From Pedobacter punctiformis (GTDB lineage Bacteria; Bacteroidota; Bacteroidia; Sphingobacteriales; Sphingobacteriaceae), in the NCBI RefSeq assembly GCF_027213715.1, contig NZ_JAPWGM010000005.1, positions 310,001-374,000 on the forward strand: a stretch of DNA of 64,000 nt. Reading direction: 5' to 3'. Of this stretch, positions 1-8,917 are shown in pieces (positions within the stretch are counted from its first letter, which is position 1; every line of letters begins with the position of its first letter). The translations under genes and the position numbers were made by a program. The notes under the pieces are model-generated. The model worked only from the letters and a program-made list of their open reading frames with translations. It was not told where the DNA came from and searched no databases.

Positions 1-254
1 CTAATATTTTTGCCATCATGGGTTTACGGTCTATGTTCTTCCTGCTGGTTAATATTATTCATAAATTCCACTATCTAAAAACCGGTTTGGCGGTATTATT
101 GAGTTTTATTGGTGTAAAAATGCTGGGTCATACCTATCTGGAGAAGTGGGGTTTTACTACCGAACATTCTTTGATCATCATTTTAGCCATATTGGTTATT
201 AGTATTGTGGCCTCATTAATCTTCCCAAAAAAGAAACCTAAACACACAGTGTAG
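1..254 (+). CDS. TerC-family integral membrane protein, C-terminal end (5' partial)
   Basis: The reading frame is open from the window edge (codons from base 3) to TAG at 252-254, so only the C-terminus is present. The stretch starting [10 protein letters not shown] matches the conserved C-terminal helix region of TerC/Alx proteins, which usually reads N-x-F-A-I-L-G-L-R-S. Two hydrophobic helices and a basic tail with KKKPK follow. TerC proteins are multi-pass inner-membrane proteins linked to metal ion (manganese) export or tellurite resistance. The ATG at 18 is internal to the motif and is not the start. A short palindromic repeat begins at the stop codon. Confidence 0.8.
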   Translation, partial: NIFAIMGLRSMFFLLVNIIHKFHYLKTGLAVLLSFIGVKMLGHTYLEKWGFTTEHSLIIILAILVISIVASLIFPKKKPKHTV

Positions 255-277
255 ATCCTTCGGTCCTCAGGATGACA
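253..277 (-). repeat. Short interspersed repeat, single arm
   Basis: Read on the minus strand this begins TGTCATCCTGAGGACCGAAG. It is related to the arms of the inverted repeats at 4758-4819 and 23241-23279. It begins on the stop codon of the TerC-family gene and has no T-run suggesting a terminator. It is best described as a REP-like intergenic repeat. Confidence 0.5.
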
Positions 278-365
278 TTTTTTGTAGAGCCCCAAAAGCA
301 AAATAACCGTTACAGCTAAAATTCTGAAAGTAAAATTTGTACTTTCAACCCATAAACCATTCTTT

Positions 366-1814
366 ATGAAATACTTTTTCGTTGCCGGCTTAATTTGCAC
401 ATCATTATTTGTTAAAGCACAAGACAATTTTAGCGATGCTTTTAATAAAATTAACAGTGATGTTCAGCAAAACTCTAAAGCTTATCAAACACTTAGATTT
501 GAAACTGAAACTATCGGACATCGTTTAACAGGTTCATCAAACGGAGCGAGGGCTGAAAAATATGCTTTTGATTTGTTGAAGTCTTACGGTTGCGAAGTTA
601 AGTTTCAGCCATTTGAAGTAGAAAGCTGGAACAGAAAAACGCTGAGTGTAGAAATTGGTGCCAATAAAAACAATTTGGTGAAAATTAAAGCCGTTACCCT
701 TGCACATTCTCCGGTAAACGCTGATGTGAGCGGAAGCATTGTGGATGCAGGGAATGGACTGGAGGCTGATTATCAGGCTAAACCTGATCAGTTTAAGGGG
801 AAAATTGCACTCATTTATTTGGGCGTTTTACCAGGTTCTCCTGCCGGAACAAAATCTTTGCACCGTTCAGAAAAAACAGCCATTGCAACTAAATATGGTG
901 CAATTGGCGTGATTATCATTAACACCGTAAAAGATGGCGTTCTGTTAACCGGTACAGCATCCGTAACGGGTAAACTTATACCTATTCCGGCGGTTTGTAT
1001 CGGATTGGAATCAGGTATGGCACTTAAAGAAAAGTTAAAATCTGAGCCACAGCAAGCACATATTGCCATGACTAATTTTTCAGGGATAATTAAAGCCAGA
1101 AATGTAATTGCAACTTTTAAAGGCACTGAAATGCCTGATGATAAAATTGTAGTTGGCGGGCATTTGGATAGCTGGGATTTAGCAACTGGTGCAATCGATA
1201 ATGGAATTGGTTCTTTTGCAATTATGGACATGGCCCGCACCTTTAAAAAGTTAAACTTAAAAACTAAACGTACCGTAGAATTTGTTTTATTTATGGGCGA
1301 GGAGCAGGGTTTGCTTGGTTCAAAGGCTTATATCGATCAGGCTAAAAAGGCAGGTACTTTAAACCAGGTTAAGTTTATGCTTAATTACGATATGACCAAC
1401 GATCCAAAGGGTTTCTCAACTTCGAGGGCTGAAATGAAAGATTTATTTACCAGTTGGGGCGCAGATATTGTTAAAATAGATACAGGATTTAAAAACTTAT
1501 TTAATGCTGGTGCCGGTTTGCATAGCGATCATCAGCCATTTATGTTAGAAGGGATTCCTACTGGCGGTGGTTTTGGAGGCAAGTTGCCTAATAATTCAGG
1601 GCCATACTACCATTCAGATGGTGACAGCTTTAAACTGGTGAATGAACAGGAACTGAAAAATACAGTTCGTTATAGCGCCATGCTTACGTATGCGCTGGCC
1701 AATACGCCAAACATTCCGGTTGGTGTACAGGGTGAAGAAGAACTGAGAACCTTTTTAGAATCTCAAAACTTAAAAGAACCGCTGACTATTGCAGGCGAGT
1801 GGAGATGGAAATAG
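366..1814 (+). CDS. Secreted M28-family metallopeptidase with PA-type insert
   Basis: A 482-aa zinc aminopeptidase or carboxypeptidase of family M28, exported by an N-terminal signal peptide ending near V-K-A-Q-D. A protease-associated-like insert lies around residues 110-235, before the catalytic domain. The expected two-zinc ligands can be read in order: H266 (GGHLDSWD), D278 (AIDNG), E312/E313 (GEEQG), D342 (YDMTND) and H416 (YYHSDGD). All are intact, so the enzyme should be active on extracellular or periplasmic peptides. It is transcribed alone and converges with the CBS gene, with one base between stops. The exact substrate cannot be read from sequence. Confidence 0.9.
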   Translation: MKYFFVAGLICTSLFVKAQDNFSDAFNKINSDVQQNSKAYQTLRFETETIGHRLTGSSNGARAEKYAFDLLKSYGCEVKFQPFEVESWNRKTLSVEIGANKNNLVKIKAVTLAHSPVNADVSGSIVDAGNGLEADYQAKPDQFKGKIALIYLGVLPGSPAGTKSLHRSEKTAIATKYGAIGVIIINTVKDGVLLTGTASVTGKLIPIPAVCIGLESGMALKEKLKSEPQQAHIAMTNFSGIIKARNVIATFKGTEMPDDKIVVGGHLDSWDLATGAIDNGIGSFAIMDMARTFKKLNLKTKRTVEFVLFMGEEQGLLGSKAYIDQAKKAGTLNQVKFMLNYDMTNDPKGFSTSRAEMKDLFTSWGADIVKIDTGFKNLFNAGAGLHSDHQPFMLEGIPTGGGFGGKLPNNSGPYYHSDGDSFKLVNEQELKNTVRYSAMLTYALANTPNIPVGVQGEEELRTFLESQNLKEPLTIAGEWRWK

Positions 1815-1815
1815 C

Positions 1816-2244
1816 CTATCCGCTAATGTAGCTTTCCAGTTGTGAAATGGTTTGTTTCTGATCGGCGATGATAAATTTTACGACGTCGCCGATGGATACC
1901 ATTCCTTTAACTTCATTGTTTTCTACAACAGGTAAATGGCGAATGTGCTTATCTGTCATCAATTCCATACAATAATCTATGCCATCACCTAAGCTGATGG
2001 TAATAGGTTTTGCGGTCATGGCCTCTTTGATTAAAGTATCTTTTGATGATTTACCCTGAAGGATGATTTTTCTTGCATAATCGCGTTCTGTGAAGATACC
2101 CGATAACTGACTGCCTTCCATAACGAGTACCGCACTAATATTTTTTTCTGTCATTACTTTTAAAGCATCAAGAACAGAGATATCTTCCTTTACTGAAAAT
2201 ATCAGAACTTGTTTGGTATCCAGGAGCTGTTTAACGGTTTTCAT
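1816..2244 (-). CDS. CBS-domain protein (tandem CBS pair)
   Basis: A 142-aa cytoplasmic protein made almost wholly of two CBS motifs. The first holds SVLDALKVMTEKNISAVLV and GIFTERDYARKI, the second IDYCMELMTDKHIRHLPVV and GMVSIGDVVKFII. Such stand-alone pairs bind adenine nucleotides and usually act as energy or redox sensors for a partner protein. No partner is fused or adjacent. A hairpin at 2282-2317 lies just upstream of its start. The function beyond ligand sensing is not known. Confidence 0.85.
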   Translation of the reverse strand: MKTVKQLLDTKQVLIFSVKEDISVLDALKVMTEKNISAVLVMEGSQLSGIFTERDYARKIILQGKSSKDTLIKEAMTAKPITISLGDGIDYCMELMTDKHIRHLPVVENNEVKGMVSIGDVVKFIIADQKQTISQLESYISG

Positions 2245-2281
2245 AATTTTAGATTTGGTTACCTCAATTTAAGAAATAATT

Positions 2282-2317
2282 AGCTGAAAGTCAAAGTTTT
2301 ATTTTTGAATTTCAGCT
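2282..2317. other. Inverted repeat upstream of the CBS gene
   Basis: AGCTGAAA at 2282-2289 pairs with TTTCAGCT at 2310-2317, and an inner TCAAA/TTTGA pair extends the stem. It sits 38 bases upstream of the CBS-protein start codon. It could be an operator or a leader hairpin. It forms part of the 575-base stretch 2245-2819, which otherwise holds a possible small RNA (2463-2529) and the upstream region of the gene at 2820. Confidence 0.3.
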
Positions 2318-2430
2318 TAAGAAAGATTTTAATCTTGAATGAAATTATGTGCCTTGTACAATTCAGGTTTTTGTATTTTGCTTTAAATGAGGTTTTTATG
2401 CCTGTTGGAATGCAATAGCTTGAGAAGTTG

Positions 2431-2462
2431 TTTGAACTAACCATTAAAAAAGACTATATTTG
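2431..2462 (+). promoter_or_regulatory. Bacteroidota-type promoter for a short intergenic transcript
   Basis: TTTG at 2431-2434, 20 bases, then TATATTTG at 2455-2462, an exact match to the Bacteroidota -33/-7 pattern. No open reading frame of useful length follows, but a strong terminator lies 37 bases downstream. Confidence 0.6.
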
Positions 2463-2529
2463 CAACGTTCCTGAAAGCTTCCACTTTTCAAGAATACTAA
2501 AGCCTGTCAGTAATGAGAGGCTTTTTTTA
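2463..2529 (+). ncRNA. Possible small non-coding RNA
   Basis: A transcript starting just after the promoter at 2431-2462 would end in the T-run of the hairpin at 2499-2528, giving an RNA of roughly 60 bases. A small imperfect hairpin (TGAAAG with CTTTTCA, 2472-2490) precedes the terminator. No start codon followed by a sensible frame is present. I do not recognise it as a known RNA family. It could also be a leader or terminator remnant, so the call rests on the promoter plus terminator arrangement alone. Confidence 0.35.
2499..2528 (+). terminator. Rho-independent terminator of the short intergenic transcript
   Basis: AAAGCCT at 2499-2505 pairs perfectly with AGGCTTT at 2518-2524 and runs into seven T residues. 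Confidence 0.6.
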
Positions 2530-2819
2530 TGCCCACTGGTTTATAAGCATTGTTCTGCCTTCTGGTTACATTCTTCTTAACCAACACAAATGCAGCAGGT
2601 TTAAATGAGAACGAAACGTGGGTATAAGCTACATTCTTATTGCTGTAAAATATTCACTACAGGCAATTCAACCACCTGACTTTTGATGTTAAAAAAATAA
2701 TCAGATTCCTGATTAAAAAAGGCATTCATTTTTTTGTAACTAAAATACTACGTTTGTTGCTCATTAATAACTGTAGTATTGTGCTAATTAACTAGTTTTT
2801 AATCATTAAGTTTATAACT

Positions 2820-3155
2820 ATGAAAAAAGTAATTGTTATGATGTTTGTTGCTCTGACAACTTTAACAACAATGTCTCTGATGTATGCCAATCAAACTAAT
2901 GTTGCAAAAACATCTCAAAAGGTATCTGTATTATTAGGGACAGTAGATACAAGTGTAGACGTAATTCAATTATACGGCGATAGTTCTACCGGAATTGTTG
3001 AATACGTTCAAATCGTTTCTAGTGAATGGGATGATCACGTTGTAAGCATTATGAATGTAAAAGTTTCTAACGGGATAGCTACTGGTAAAATTTATATGGA
3101 GGACGATAATGGTAGCCAAAGAATAATTGTTCTTATGAATCTTCCTGTATACTAA
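2820..3155 (+). CDS. Small secreted protein of unknown function
   Basis: A 111-aa protein with a clear signal peptide (MKKVIVMMFVALTTLTTMS, likely cut after Y-A-N or nearby). The mature part is about 88 residues, acidic, free of cysteine, and looks beta-rich. I do not recognise a family. It stands alone between a possible small RNA and ahcY, and is closed by a strong terminator at 3178-3208, so it is probably a monocistronic expressed gene. Possible -7 elements lie at 2749-2756 (TACGTTTG) and 2774-2781, neither with ideal spacing to a TTTG. Confidence 0.65.
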   Translation: MKKVIVMMFVALTTLTTMSLMYANQTNVAKTSQKVSVLLGTVDTSVDVIQLYGDSSTGIVEYVQIVSSEWDDHVVSIMNVKVSNGIATGKIYMEDDNGSQRIIVLMNLPVY

Positions 3156-3177
3156 TACCTGATTTTATAAAGTATTA

Positions 3178-3208
3178 CGAAAGGATAGACTTATGTTCTA
3201 TCCTTTCG
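3178..3208 (+). terminator. Terminator after the small secreted protein gene
   Basis: A 12-base perfect stem (CGAAAGGATAGA at 3178-3189 with its complement at 3197-3208) with a seven-base loop, followed by a T-rich stretch. Confidence 0.75.
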
Positions 3209-3297
3209 CATTTTGTTACTTTAATTTCCTCAGATTCCTTTCTTTAAAAATCATACATCCTTTTGCTCCTATTTTACAATTAACAAACCGGCTATAA

Positions 3298-3329
3298 TTT
3301 GGCTTTCACAATGCTATGTGGTAACTTTG
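3298..3329 (+). promoter_or_regulatory. Promoter of ahcY
   Basis: TTTG at 3298-3301, a 20-base spacer, and TAACTTTG at 3322-3329, a textbook Bacteroidota promoter 24 bases before the ATG. It implies a short leader. Confidence 0.75.
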
Positions 3330-3353
3330 CATCACATTTAAAAACAATAAATT

Positions 3354-4670
3354 ATGTCATCAGTAGAGACAACTTATATCCCTTACAAAGTTAAGGACAT
3401 TTCACTGGCAGAATGGGGCCGTAAAGAAATCGGATTAGCCGAAGCAGAAATGCCAGGTTTAATGAGTTTACGTAAAGAATTCGGTCCATCTCAACCACTA
3501 AAAGGAGCTCGTATTGCAGGCTGTCTGCACATGACCATCCAAACAGCGGTTTTAATCGAAACATTAGTGGCTTTAGGTGCAGAAGTGACCTGGTCATCTT
3601 GTAATATTTTTTCTACTCAGGATCACGCTGCTGCGGCAATCGCTGCTGCTGGTATTCAGGTTTACGCCTGGAAAGGTTTAAATGAGCAGGAATTTGACTG
3701 GTGTATTGAACAAACTTTACACTTCGGTCCAGAGCAACAACCATTAAATATGATCCTAGACGATGGTGGTGATTTAACCAACATGGTTTTCGATAAATAT
3801 CCTGAATTAATTGCCGCAATTAAAGGTTTATCAGAAGAAACTACAACCGGTGTTCACCGTTTATACGAACGTATGAAAAATGGAACGCTACACTTACCGG
3901 CAATTAACGTTAACGATTCAGTAACTAAATCTAAATTTGACAACAAATACGGATGCCGTGAATCATTAGTGGATGCAATTCGTCGTGCAACTGACGTAAT
4001 GATGGCAGGTAAAGTAGCTGTTGTTTGCGGTTATGGTGATGTAGGTAAGGGTTCTGCTGAATCTTTAAGTTCGCAGGGTGTACGCGTGATCGTAACTGAA
4101 ATTGATCCAATTTGTGCTTTACAAGCTGCAATGGAAGGTTATGAAGTTAAAAGATTAGATACTGCAATTAAAGAAGCAGATATTGTAGTAACCACTACTG
4201 GTAACTGTGATATTGTTCGCGAAAAACATTTCAGGGCATTAAAAGATAAAGCTATCGTTTGTAACATTGGTCACTTTGATAACGAAATTGATATGGCCTG
4301 GCTAAATAGTGCTTACGGAAATACTAAAGTTGAAATCAAACCTCAGGTTGATAAATATACAATCGACGGTAAAGATGTAATTGTTCTTGCTGAAGGTCGT
4401 TTGGTTAACTTAGGTTGCGCAACTGGTCACCCAAGTTTCGTAATGAGTAACTCATTTACCAACCAGACTTTAGCTCAATTAGAACTTTGGACCAACACAG
4501 ATCAATACGAAAACAAAGTTTATACTTTGCCTAAACATTTAGATGAAAAAGTTGCCCGTTTACATTTAGAAAAAATCGGTGTAGAATTAGAAGTTTTAGA
4601 TCAGCACCAGGCAGATTATATTGGTGTACCGGTAGAAGGCCCGTTCAAATCGGATGAATATCGTTACTAA
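3354..4670 (+). CDS. ahcY: Adenosylhomocysteinase (S-adenosylhomocysteine hydrolase)
   Basis: A 438-aa cytoplasmic NAD-dependent enzyme that splits S-adenosylhomocysteine into homocysteine and adenosine, recycling the by-product of methyltransferases. Visible hallmarks are the nucleotide fold [11 protein letters not shown] (G226-D229 region), the substrate segment [20 protein letters not shown], and the C-terminal KSDEYRY tail. The length matches the family. It is a single gene with its own promoter (3298-3329) and terminator (4693-4725). Its codon use looks polished, as in a highly expressed gene. Confidence 0.97.
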   Translation: MSSVETTYIPYKVKDISLAEWGRKEIGLAEAEMPGLMSLRKEFGPSQPLKGARIAGCLHMTIQTAVLIETLVALGAEVTWSSCNIFSTQDHAAAAIAAAGIQVYAWKGLNEQEFDWCIEQTLHFGPEQQPLNMILDDGGDLTNMVFDKYPELIAAIKGLSEETTTGVHRLYERMKNGTLHLPAINVNDSVTKSKFDNKYGCRESLVDAIRRATDVMMAGKVAVVCGYGDVGKGSAESLSSQGVRVIVTEIDPICALQAAMEGYEVKRLDTAIKEADIVVTTTGNCDIVREKHFRALKDKAIVCNIGHFDNEIDMAWLNSAYGNTKVEIKPQVDKYTIDGKDVIVLAEGRLVNLGCATGHPSFVMSNSFTNQTLAQLELWTNTDQYENKVYTLPKHLDEKVARLHLEKIGVELEVLDQHQADYIGVPVEGPFKSDEYRY

Positions 4671-4692
4671 TAAATATTCAGCTTAATATATT

Positions 4693-4725
4693 AAAAGGGA
4701 TGTGCAATTTGCATATCCCTTTTTT
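4693..4725 (+). terminator. Terminator of ahcY
   Basis: AAAAGGGATGTGCAA pairs with TTGCATATCCCTTTT around a minimal loop and ends in a run of T. One mismatch lies in the stem. Confidence 0.8.
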
Positions 4726-4757
4726 GTGCACATAGAATTAAATAAAAAGGCGTATTT

Positions 4758-4819
4758 GTCATGCTGAGGAACGAAGCATCTCTTTCATAGTTTGCAGATA
4801 CTTCGTTCCTCAGCATAAC
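4758..4819. repeat. REP-like inverted repeat (complete element)
   Basis: Two 24-base arms, 4758-4781 and 4796-4819, are inverted copies with two mismatches around a 14-base loop. Each arm begins GT(C/T)ATGCTGAGGAACGAAG. The same unit appears at 23241-23279 and as single arms at 253-277 and, partly, at 10755-10765. It lies between a terminator and the next promoter, so it is not needed for termination. This 266-base gap holds nothing else except a possible -7 element TACATTTG at 4914-4921. Confidence 0.7.
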
Positions 4820-4936
4820 AGTATAATCAGTACCGCAGTTACAATTCTAAAATCTTTCCATACCAACCGGCTTTATTTTACAAATTTTGAAGCCCTTTTA
4901 TTAGAGAAAAACCTACATTTGAAAAAATAATCAGCC

Positions 4937-5278
4937 ATGAAAAATTTATTATTCACATTCATTATCGGTTTATTTAGTGTTGCAGCAAATGCACAAACAA
5001 CACCTAAAAAAGCCGAACCTGCAAAAGCGGTTAAAAATCAGGTTGTAGAAATTGCTTGTGGGGAGTGTCAGTTTAAAATGAAAGGTAAAGACTGCGAATT
5101 AGCCGTTCGAATTGATGGTAAAGCTTATTTTGTGGACGGAAAAAACATTGACGATTTTGGCGATGCACATGGTGAGCATGGTTTTTGTAATGCAGTAAGC
5201 AAAGCAGAAGTAACGGGTGAAATTGTAAATAACCGTTTTAAAGCTACAAGCATTAAACTATTGCTAAAAAAATCGTAA
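4937..5278 (+). CDS. Small secreted cysteine-containing protein (DUF6370-like)
   Basis: A 113-aa protein with signal peptide ending N-A-Q-T, then an Ala/Lys/Pro spacer. The conserved-looking core starts V-E-I-A-C-G-E-C-Q-F-K-M and contains KDCELAVRIDGKAYFVDG, IDDFGDAHGEHGFC and a basic end. Four cysteines, two in a CGEC pair, suggest disulfides or metal binding in the periplasm. The pattern resembles what I recall as DUF6370, but that label is from memory. No operon partner is evident. A -7 element TACATTTG lies at 4914-4921. Confidence 0.75.
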   Translation: MKNLLFTFIIGLFSVAANAQTTPKKAEPAKAVKNQVVEIACGECQFKMKGKDCELAVRIDGKAYFVDGKNIDDFGDAHGEHGFCNAVSKAEVTGEIVNNRFKATSIKLLLKKS

Positions 5279-5376
5279 AATATTTGAAGGCCTTTTAATA
5301 AAGCAATGGTTTTTTATGCTTGCAACGTATTGTTGATTTCCGTCGTCAGGTAAGCATAAAGTAGATAAATTCAAAT

Positions 5377-5781
5377 ATGAAAAATACAATTATCTTATTT
5401 CTGATCATTATATTGTTTAGCAGTTGTACCACATTGTTAACAAAGTTTGGCTCAAATGATTATACCTTAAATAAAGGTAAAATAGATATACCGAAAAAAG
5501 ATCATTATATAGTGCTTTATAAAGCAAATTTTGCTGAAGGCTTAAAAGCAATGATTTCTTATACTGACGAGAATGACAAACAGATTGAATTAAAAGATGT
5601 AACAGGTAACTGGGAAAAATCGGTCGTGATTAAATCAGGATCTAAAGTGATTTTTGATACAATTGCTAAGGGTTCGGCAGGAAAAGGAGAGTATGCTGTT
5701 TTGGTAGATGAAAAGATAATATCAGAATATATTTTATCAAATAGAAAATTGCATTACCAATTAAACTTCGACTTGCCTTAA
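5377..5781 (+). CDS. Putative lipoprotein of unknown function
   Basis: A 134-aa protein with a type II signal peptide: hydrophobic segment ILFLIIILF followed by the lipobox S-S-C, giving lipidation at about C17. The mature part is a single small, probably beta-rich domain with no recognised motif. It has no evident operon partner and lies 98 bases after the DUF6370-like gene on the same strand. Confidence 0.65.
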   Translation: MKNTIILFLIIILFSSCTTLLTKFGSNDYTLNKGKIDIPKKDHYIVLYKANFAEGLKAMISYTDENDKQIELKDVTGNWEKSVVIKSGSKVIFDTIAKGSAGKGEYAVLVDEKIISEYILSNRKLHYQLNFDLP

Positions 5782-5880
5782 TCATGGTCATATGTTAAAG
5801 TACAAAAACTAAGAACTTGTTATTCCTTATTTAAAATCTTTCTAATTTAGATCAAATCTGTTATCTTTACCCTCATCGCC

Positions 5881-6003
5881 ATGAATAAAGAAAAGGTCAA
5901 ATTATGGTTTAAACGGGTGGGGCTTGTCGGCTTTCTGTTCTTCCTGATTAAAGGATTAATCTGGCTTTTTGTATTCTATTTTATTGGTAAAAACGTTACT
6001 TAA
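5881..6003 (+). CDS. Small single-helix membrane protein (40 aa)
   Basis: ATG at 5881 opens a 40-codon frame ending TAA at 6001-6003. The product has a basic N-terminus (M-N-K-E-K-V-K-L-W-F-K-R) followed by one strong transmembrane helix rich in G, F, L and W, and a short basic tail. This layout is what I would expect of a conserved small Bacteroidota membrane protein. A possible -7 element TATCTTTA lies at 5862-5869. It ends tail-to-tail with the gtrA-like gene, overlapping by eight bases. The function is unknown. Confidence 0.55.
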   Translation: MNKEKVKLWFKRVGLVGFLFFLIKGLIWLFVFYFIGKNVT

Positions 6004-6376
6004 AGGTAAACAGCATATTTGCCAAAAAATTCCATACAAATACAATTATAATCGCAAAAAACTTGGCTACATAAAAATTTGTGCCATTTTTACGCTGATG
6101 GAAAAGGTAAATTATAAAGGTGTTTAAGCCCAAACCGATTAAACTTACAATTAAAAATTTACTAAACTCTGTTCCCCAGTGTGCATTGGTACTTTCAAAA
6201 GTCCAAACCCTGTTTATTAAATAATTATTGGTTACGGCAAGTATAAATCCAATGGCATTTGCAATGTACTTGTTTATTTTAAGTTGCTCTTTGCAAAGCC
6301 AGGTGGCGCCAAAATCTATTGCCATGCCAAGCAAACCGGTTAATCCAAACTTTATGATGCGGTAAAACAGGTTCAT
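5996..6376 (-). CDS. GtrA-family membrane protein
   Basis: A 126-aa protein with four predicted transmembrane helices and the GtrA signature: F-G-L-T-G-L near the N-terminus, then A-N-A-I-G-F, and N-Y-L-I-N-R-V-W-T-F. GtrA proteins are thought to help move polyprenyl-phosphate-linked sugars across the inner membrane. It is the second gene of a two-gene unit, two bases after the GT39-type glycosyltransferase. This suggests the pair makes and flips a lipid-linked sugar used to decorate envelope lipid or polysaccharide. Confidence 0.85.
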   Translation of the reverse strand: MNLFYRIIKFGLTGLLGMAIDFGATWLCKEQLKINKYIANAIGFILAVTNNYLINRVWTFESTNAHWGTEFSKFLIVSLIGLGLNTFIIYLFHQRKNGTNFYVAKFFAIIIVFVWNFLANMLFTFK

Positions 6377-6378
6377 TC

Positions 6379-8019
6379 TTAATGTATTTTTACCAGATAA
6401 TATTTAATCAATGTCGCTGGTCGTGTTTTAGGATTTATAAAATTACCTTTTAATTTAGTTACGTGGTAGTATTCAAAATCTTTTAAAACCTCAACCTGAT
6501 ACCTGCTTTTAAGATTTGCCATTTCTGTTTCCGGCAGGTAAATAATCAGTTCTTTTTTATCAATTGCTTTGTCCAGCTCTTCATAACTCCAAAAATATTT
6601 AGGTTCTCCATGCGCATAAAAATCAAAAGAGTAAGAATCTATATTGAGTAACACAGCAGGTTTACCCGTTGGATAATTTTCACTTAACCATTTACCTGCA
6701 TGCATACCCGATTCATATTTCATTACGGAAGGGTAGAAGAACGCGGAAAGAAAAATCATTAAGCCAGCCGATAGAAATGTATTTCTTGCAATAATATGGC
6801 TAACCGAAGTGCCCTTAAATAGTAAAAATGCAATTCCGAAAATCAATACTACTACAGCAATGGCCAAATATTTATAGTCGAGATTGTAAAAAATGGCTAA
6901 AGCAGAAAGAAGAATGACCACTAAAATATAAATCAGGTTTTGAATGGTTGAAAATATCTTTAAGCCTTTTTCTCCCAGTTTTTTTAGATATAGAGCTGTT
7001 ATTATGGCAAACTGTGGAAATATGATCAATATGTAATGTGGCAATTGAAATTTGGATAAAGAAAAAATTAAGAAAGTTACTGCCGCACTTGCCCAAATGA
7101 TAATGGTTTCAGCAGGTAAATCAGTTCTGTTTTTTCTTTTAAAAAGGTTAACCACCCCTACATAAAATAGTACCGACCAGGGTAAAAAGGCCCAAAGCGT
7201 AGTGTGTAAAAAGAAAGAAATATCGCCTTTACCTTTTATCGGACCATTGTTAAAAAAACGCCCAAACTGGCTGTCCCAAAAAAAGAATTTTAAGCCGGAT
7301 ACATTCGTTTTTCCAAACACAACTTTTTCAGGATGTAAGTCAAACTGGATATATAAAGTGTAAAGTTCAGGAATAATGAAAACGAATATCAATAGAATAG
7401 CAATCCACCATTTCAATTTCAGCAGCTGTTTAAGCTGGTTGTTAAAGAACCAGTAAATAATAAAACCTGCGAATACCGGAATTAAAACAAATATTCCTTT
7501 GATCATAATGGCACACGAAGCGGCAAGTGAACCCGCAACAATATGCCAGAAAGAGAAATAATGAGCCTTGTAATAATGATAAATAGAAGCCAGTGTAAAG
7601 GTGGTAATGTAAACTTCTGCCCGTACATCAAAAGTAGAAATCAAAATGTGTAAGGCAGTAAGGAAAATTAAAGCGCTGATTAAACCAATTTGTTCATCAT
7701 ATAAATCTTTAGCCAGTTTATACAAGTACCATGCGCCCAGTAAGCCAAATAAAAAGGAAGGGAGTTTGTAAGCAAAACCAGTAAAACCAAAAATTTTAAA
7801 GAATACTGCAGCCAGCCAAAAAGTTAAATGTGGCTTATCCAGCCAATCCAGCCCTCTAACATACAGGTTAGACCAGTCGTTGCGTAAAATCATGTTTTTT
7901 GCAATGGAAGCATAAAGTGCCGAATCGTTCTCCATTACATCGCTGAAAAGCGCAATTGTACTTATAATTACAATAAGCGCAATCAAAAATTTATACAGTT
8001 TATTCTCCGTTATGTTCAT
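6379..8019 (-). CDS. GT39/ArnT-type membrane glycosyltransferase
   Basis: About 546 aa with roughly a dozen transmembrane helices. The N-terminal loop carries E-N-D-S-A-L-Y-A-S-I-A, matching the catalytic acidic site (D/E-x-A) of the dolichyl- or polyprenyl-phosphate sugar transferase superfamily (PMT/ArnT). Later comes the W-L-D-K-P-H-L motif typical of ArnT-like enzymes. I start it at the ATG at 8019, not at the in-frame codon at 8052, because the added residues are atypical. The following gtrA gene suggests use of a polyprenyl-linked sugar donor. The acceptor is unknown; lipid A is one possibility. Confidence 0.85.
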   Translation of the reverse strand: MNITENKLYKFLIALIVIISTIALFSDVMENDSALYASIAKNMILRNDWSNLYVRGLDWLDKPHLTFWLAAVFFKIFGFTGFAYKLPSFLFGLLGAWYLYKLAKDLYDEQIGLISALIFLTALHILISTFDVRAEVYITTFTLASIYHYYKAHYFSFWHIVAGSLAASCAIMIKGIFVLIPVFAGFIIYWFFNNQLKQLLKLKWWIAILLIFVFIIPELYTLYIQFDLHPEKVVFGKTNVSGLKFFFWDSQFGRFFNNGPIKGKGDISFFLHTTLWAFLPWSVLFYVGVVNLFKRKNRTDLPAETIIIWASAAVTFLIFSLSKFQLPHYILIIFPQFAIITALYLKKLGEKGLKIFSTIQNLIYILVVILLSALAIFYNLDYKYLAIAVVVLIFGIAFLLFKGTSVSHIIARNTFLSAGLMIFLSAFFYPSVMKYESGMHAGKWLSENYPTGKPAVLLNIDSYSFDFYAHGEPKYFWSYEELDKAIDKKELIIYLPETEMANLKSRYQVEVLKDFEYYHVTKLKGNFINPKTRPATLIKYYLVKIH

Positions 8020-8101
8020 TTGAAATAACAAATATGGGAATAAAAATGTCAAAATTATTGAAGCGACTGGATTAAGAAAGGTAAAGCCTTATCTTTACCG
8101 C

Positions 8102-8818
8102 ATGACAAAGCTTTCCGTTAATATCAATAAAATTGCAACCCTTCGCAACAGTCGCGGTGGTAATAATCCTGATTTAGTAAAAGTTGCGCTTGATTGCGAG
8201 CGTTTTGGCGCACAGGGCATTACGGTGCATCCAAGACCTGATGAACGTCATATCCGCTATCAGGATGTATATGATTTGAAAGCCGTTATTGCTACAGAAT
8301 TTAACATCGAAGGCAACTGTAAAGAAGATAAATTTGTTGATTTGGTGCTGGCTAACAAACCAGCACAAGTTACTTTGGTGCCGGATGCTGAAGGACAAAT
8401 TACGTCAAACCACGGTTGGGATACCATTAAACATAAGGATTATTTAAAGGAAATGGTGGCTGTTTTTCAAAAGGAAGGCATCAGGGTTTCCATTTTTGTA
8501 GATCCTGTTGTAGAAATGGTAGAAGGTGCAGCTGAAACCGGAACAGACCGGATTGAATTGTACACTGAAGCTTACGCACATAATTATTATGCAGATCGTG
8601 AAAAAGCAATTATATCTTATATCGCAGCAGCACATAAAGCAAATGCTTTGGGTTTAGGCATTAACGCCGGCCATGATTTGGATTTGCACAACCTGCATTA
8701 TTTTGCACAAAGCATCCCCGGTTTATTAGAAGTTTCTATTGGTCACGCATTAATTAGCGATGCACTTTATTTCGGTTTGGAAACGACGGTTCAAAAATAT
8801 TTACAACAACTTAAATAA
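8102..8818 (+). CDS. pdxJ: Pyridoxine 5'-phosphate synthase
   Basis: A 238-aa TIM-barrel enzyme that condenses 1-deoxyxylulose 5-phosphate with 3-amino-2-oxopropyl phosphate to pyridoxine 5'-phosphate in vitamin B6 synthesis. Typical segments are [17 protein letters not shown] (N7, N9), [11 protein letters not shown] (H43, R45, H50), a Glu near E72, and [15 protein letters not shown]. It is divergent from the glycosyltransferase. A -7-like TATCTTTA at 8090-8097 ends four bases before the ATG, so transcripts may be leaderless or nearly so. Confidence 0.96.
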   Translation: MTKLSVNINKIATLRNSRGGNNPDLVKVALDCERFGAQGITVHPRPDERHIRYQDVYDLKAVIATEFNIEGNCKEDKFVDLVLANKPAQVTLVPDAEGQITSNHGWDTIKHKDYLKEMVAVFQKEGIRVSIFVDPVVEMVEGAAETGTDRIELYTEAYAHNYYADREKAIISYIAAAHKANALGLGINAGHDLDLHNLHYFAQSIPGLLEVSIGHALISDALYFGLETTVQKYLQQLK

Positions 8819-8917
8819 GAATCTTAGCTGCAAAATCAGATGTTTGAGTAAATCCTTTAAAAGATAATTTGTTCTTCATCGCCTTGACTATATATCTTAT
8901 TATTCATAAAACATCTT

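Noticed and set aside
815..1240. Minus-strand 141-aa frame inside the M28 gene
   Set aside because: The sense strand has complete M28 zinc motifs; the antisense frame is a by-product of codon bias.
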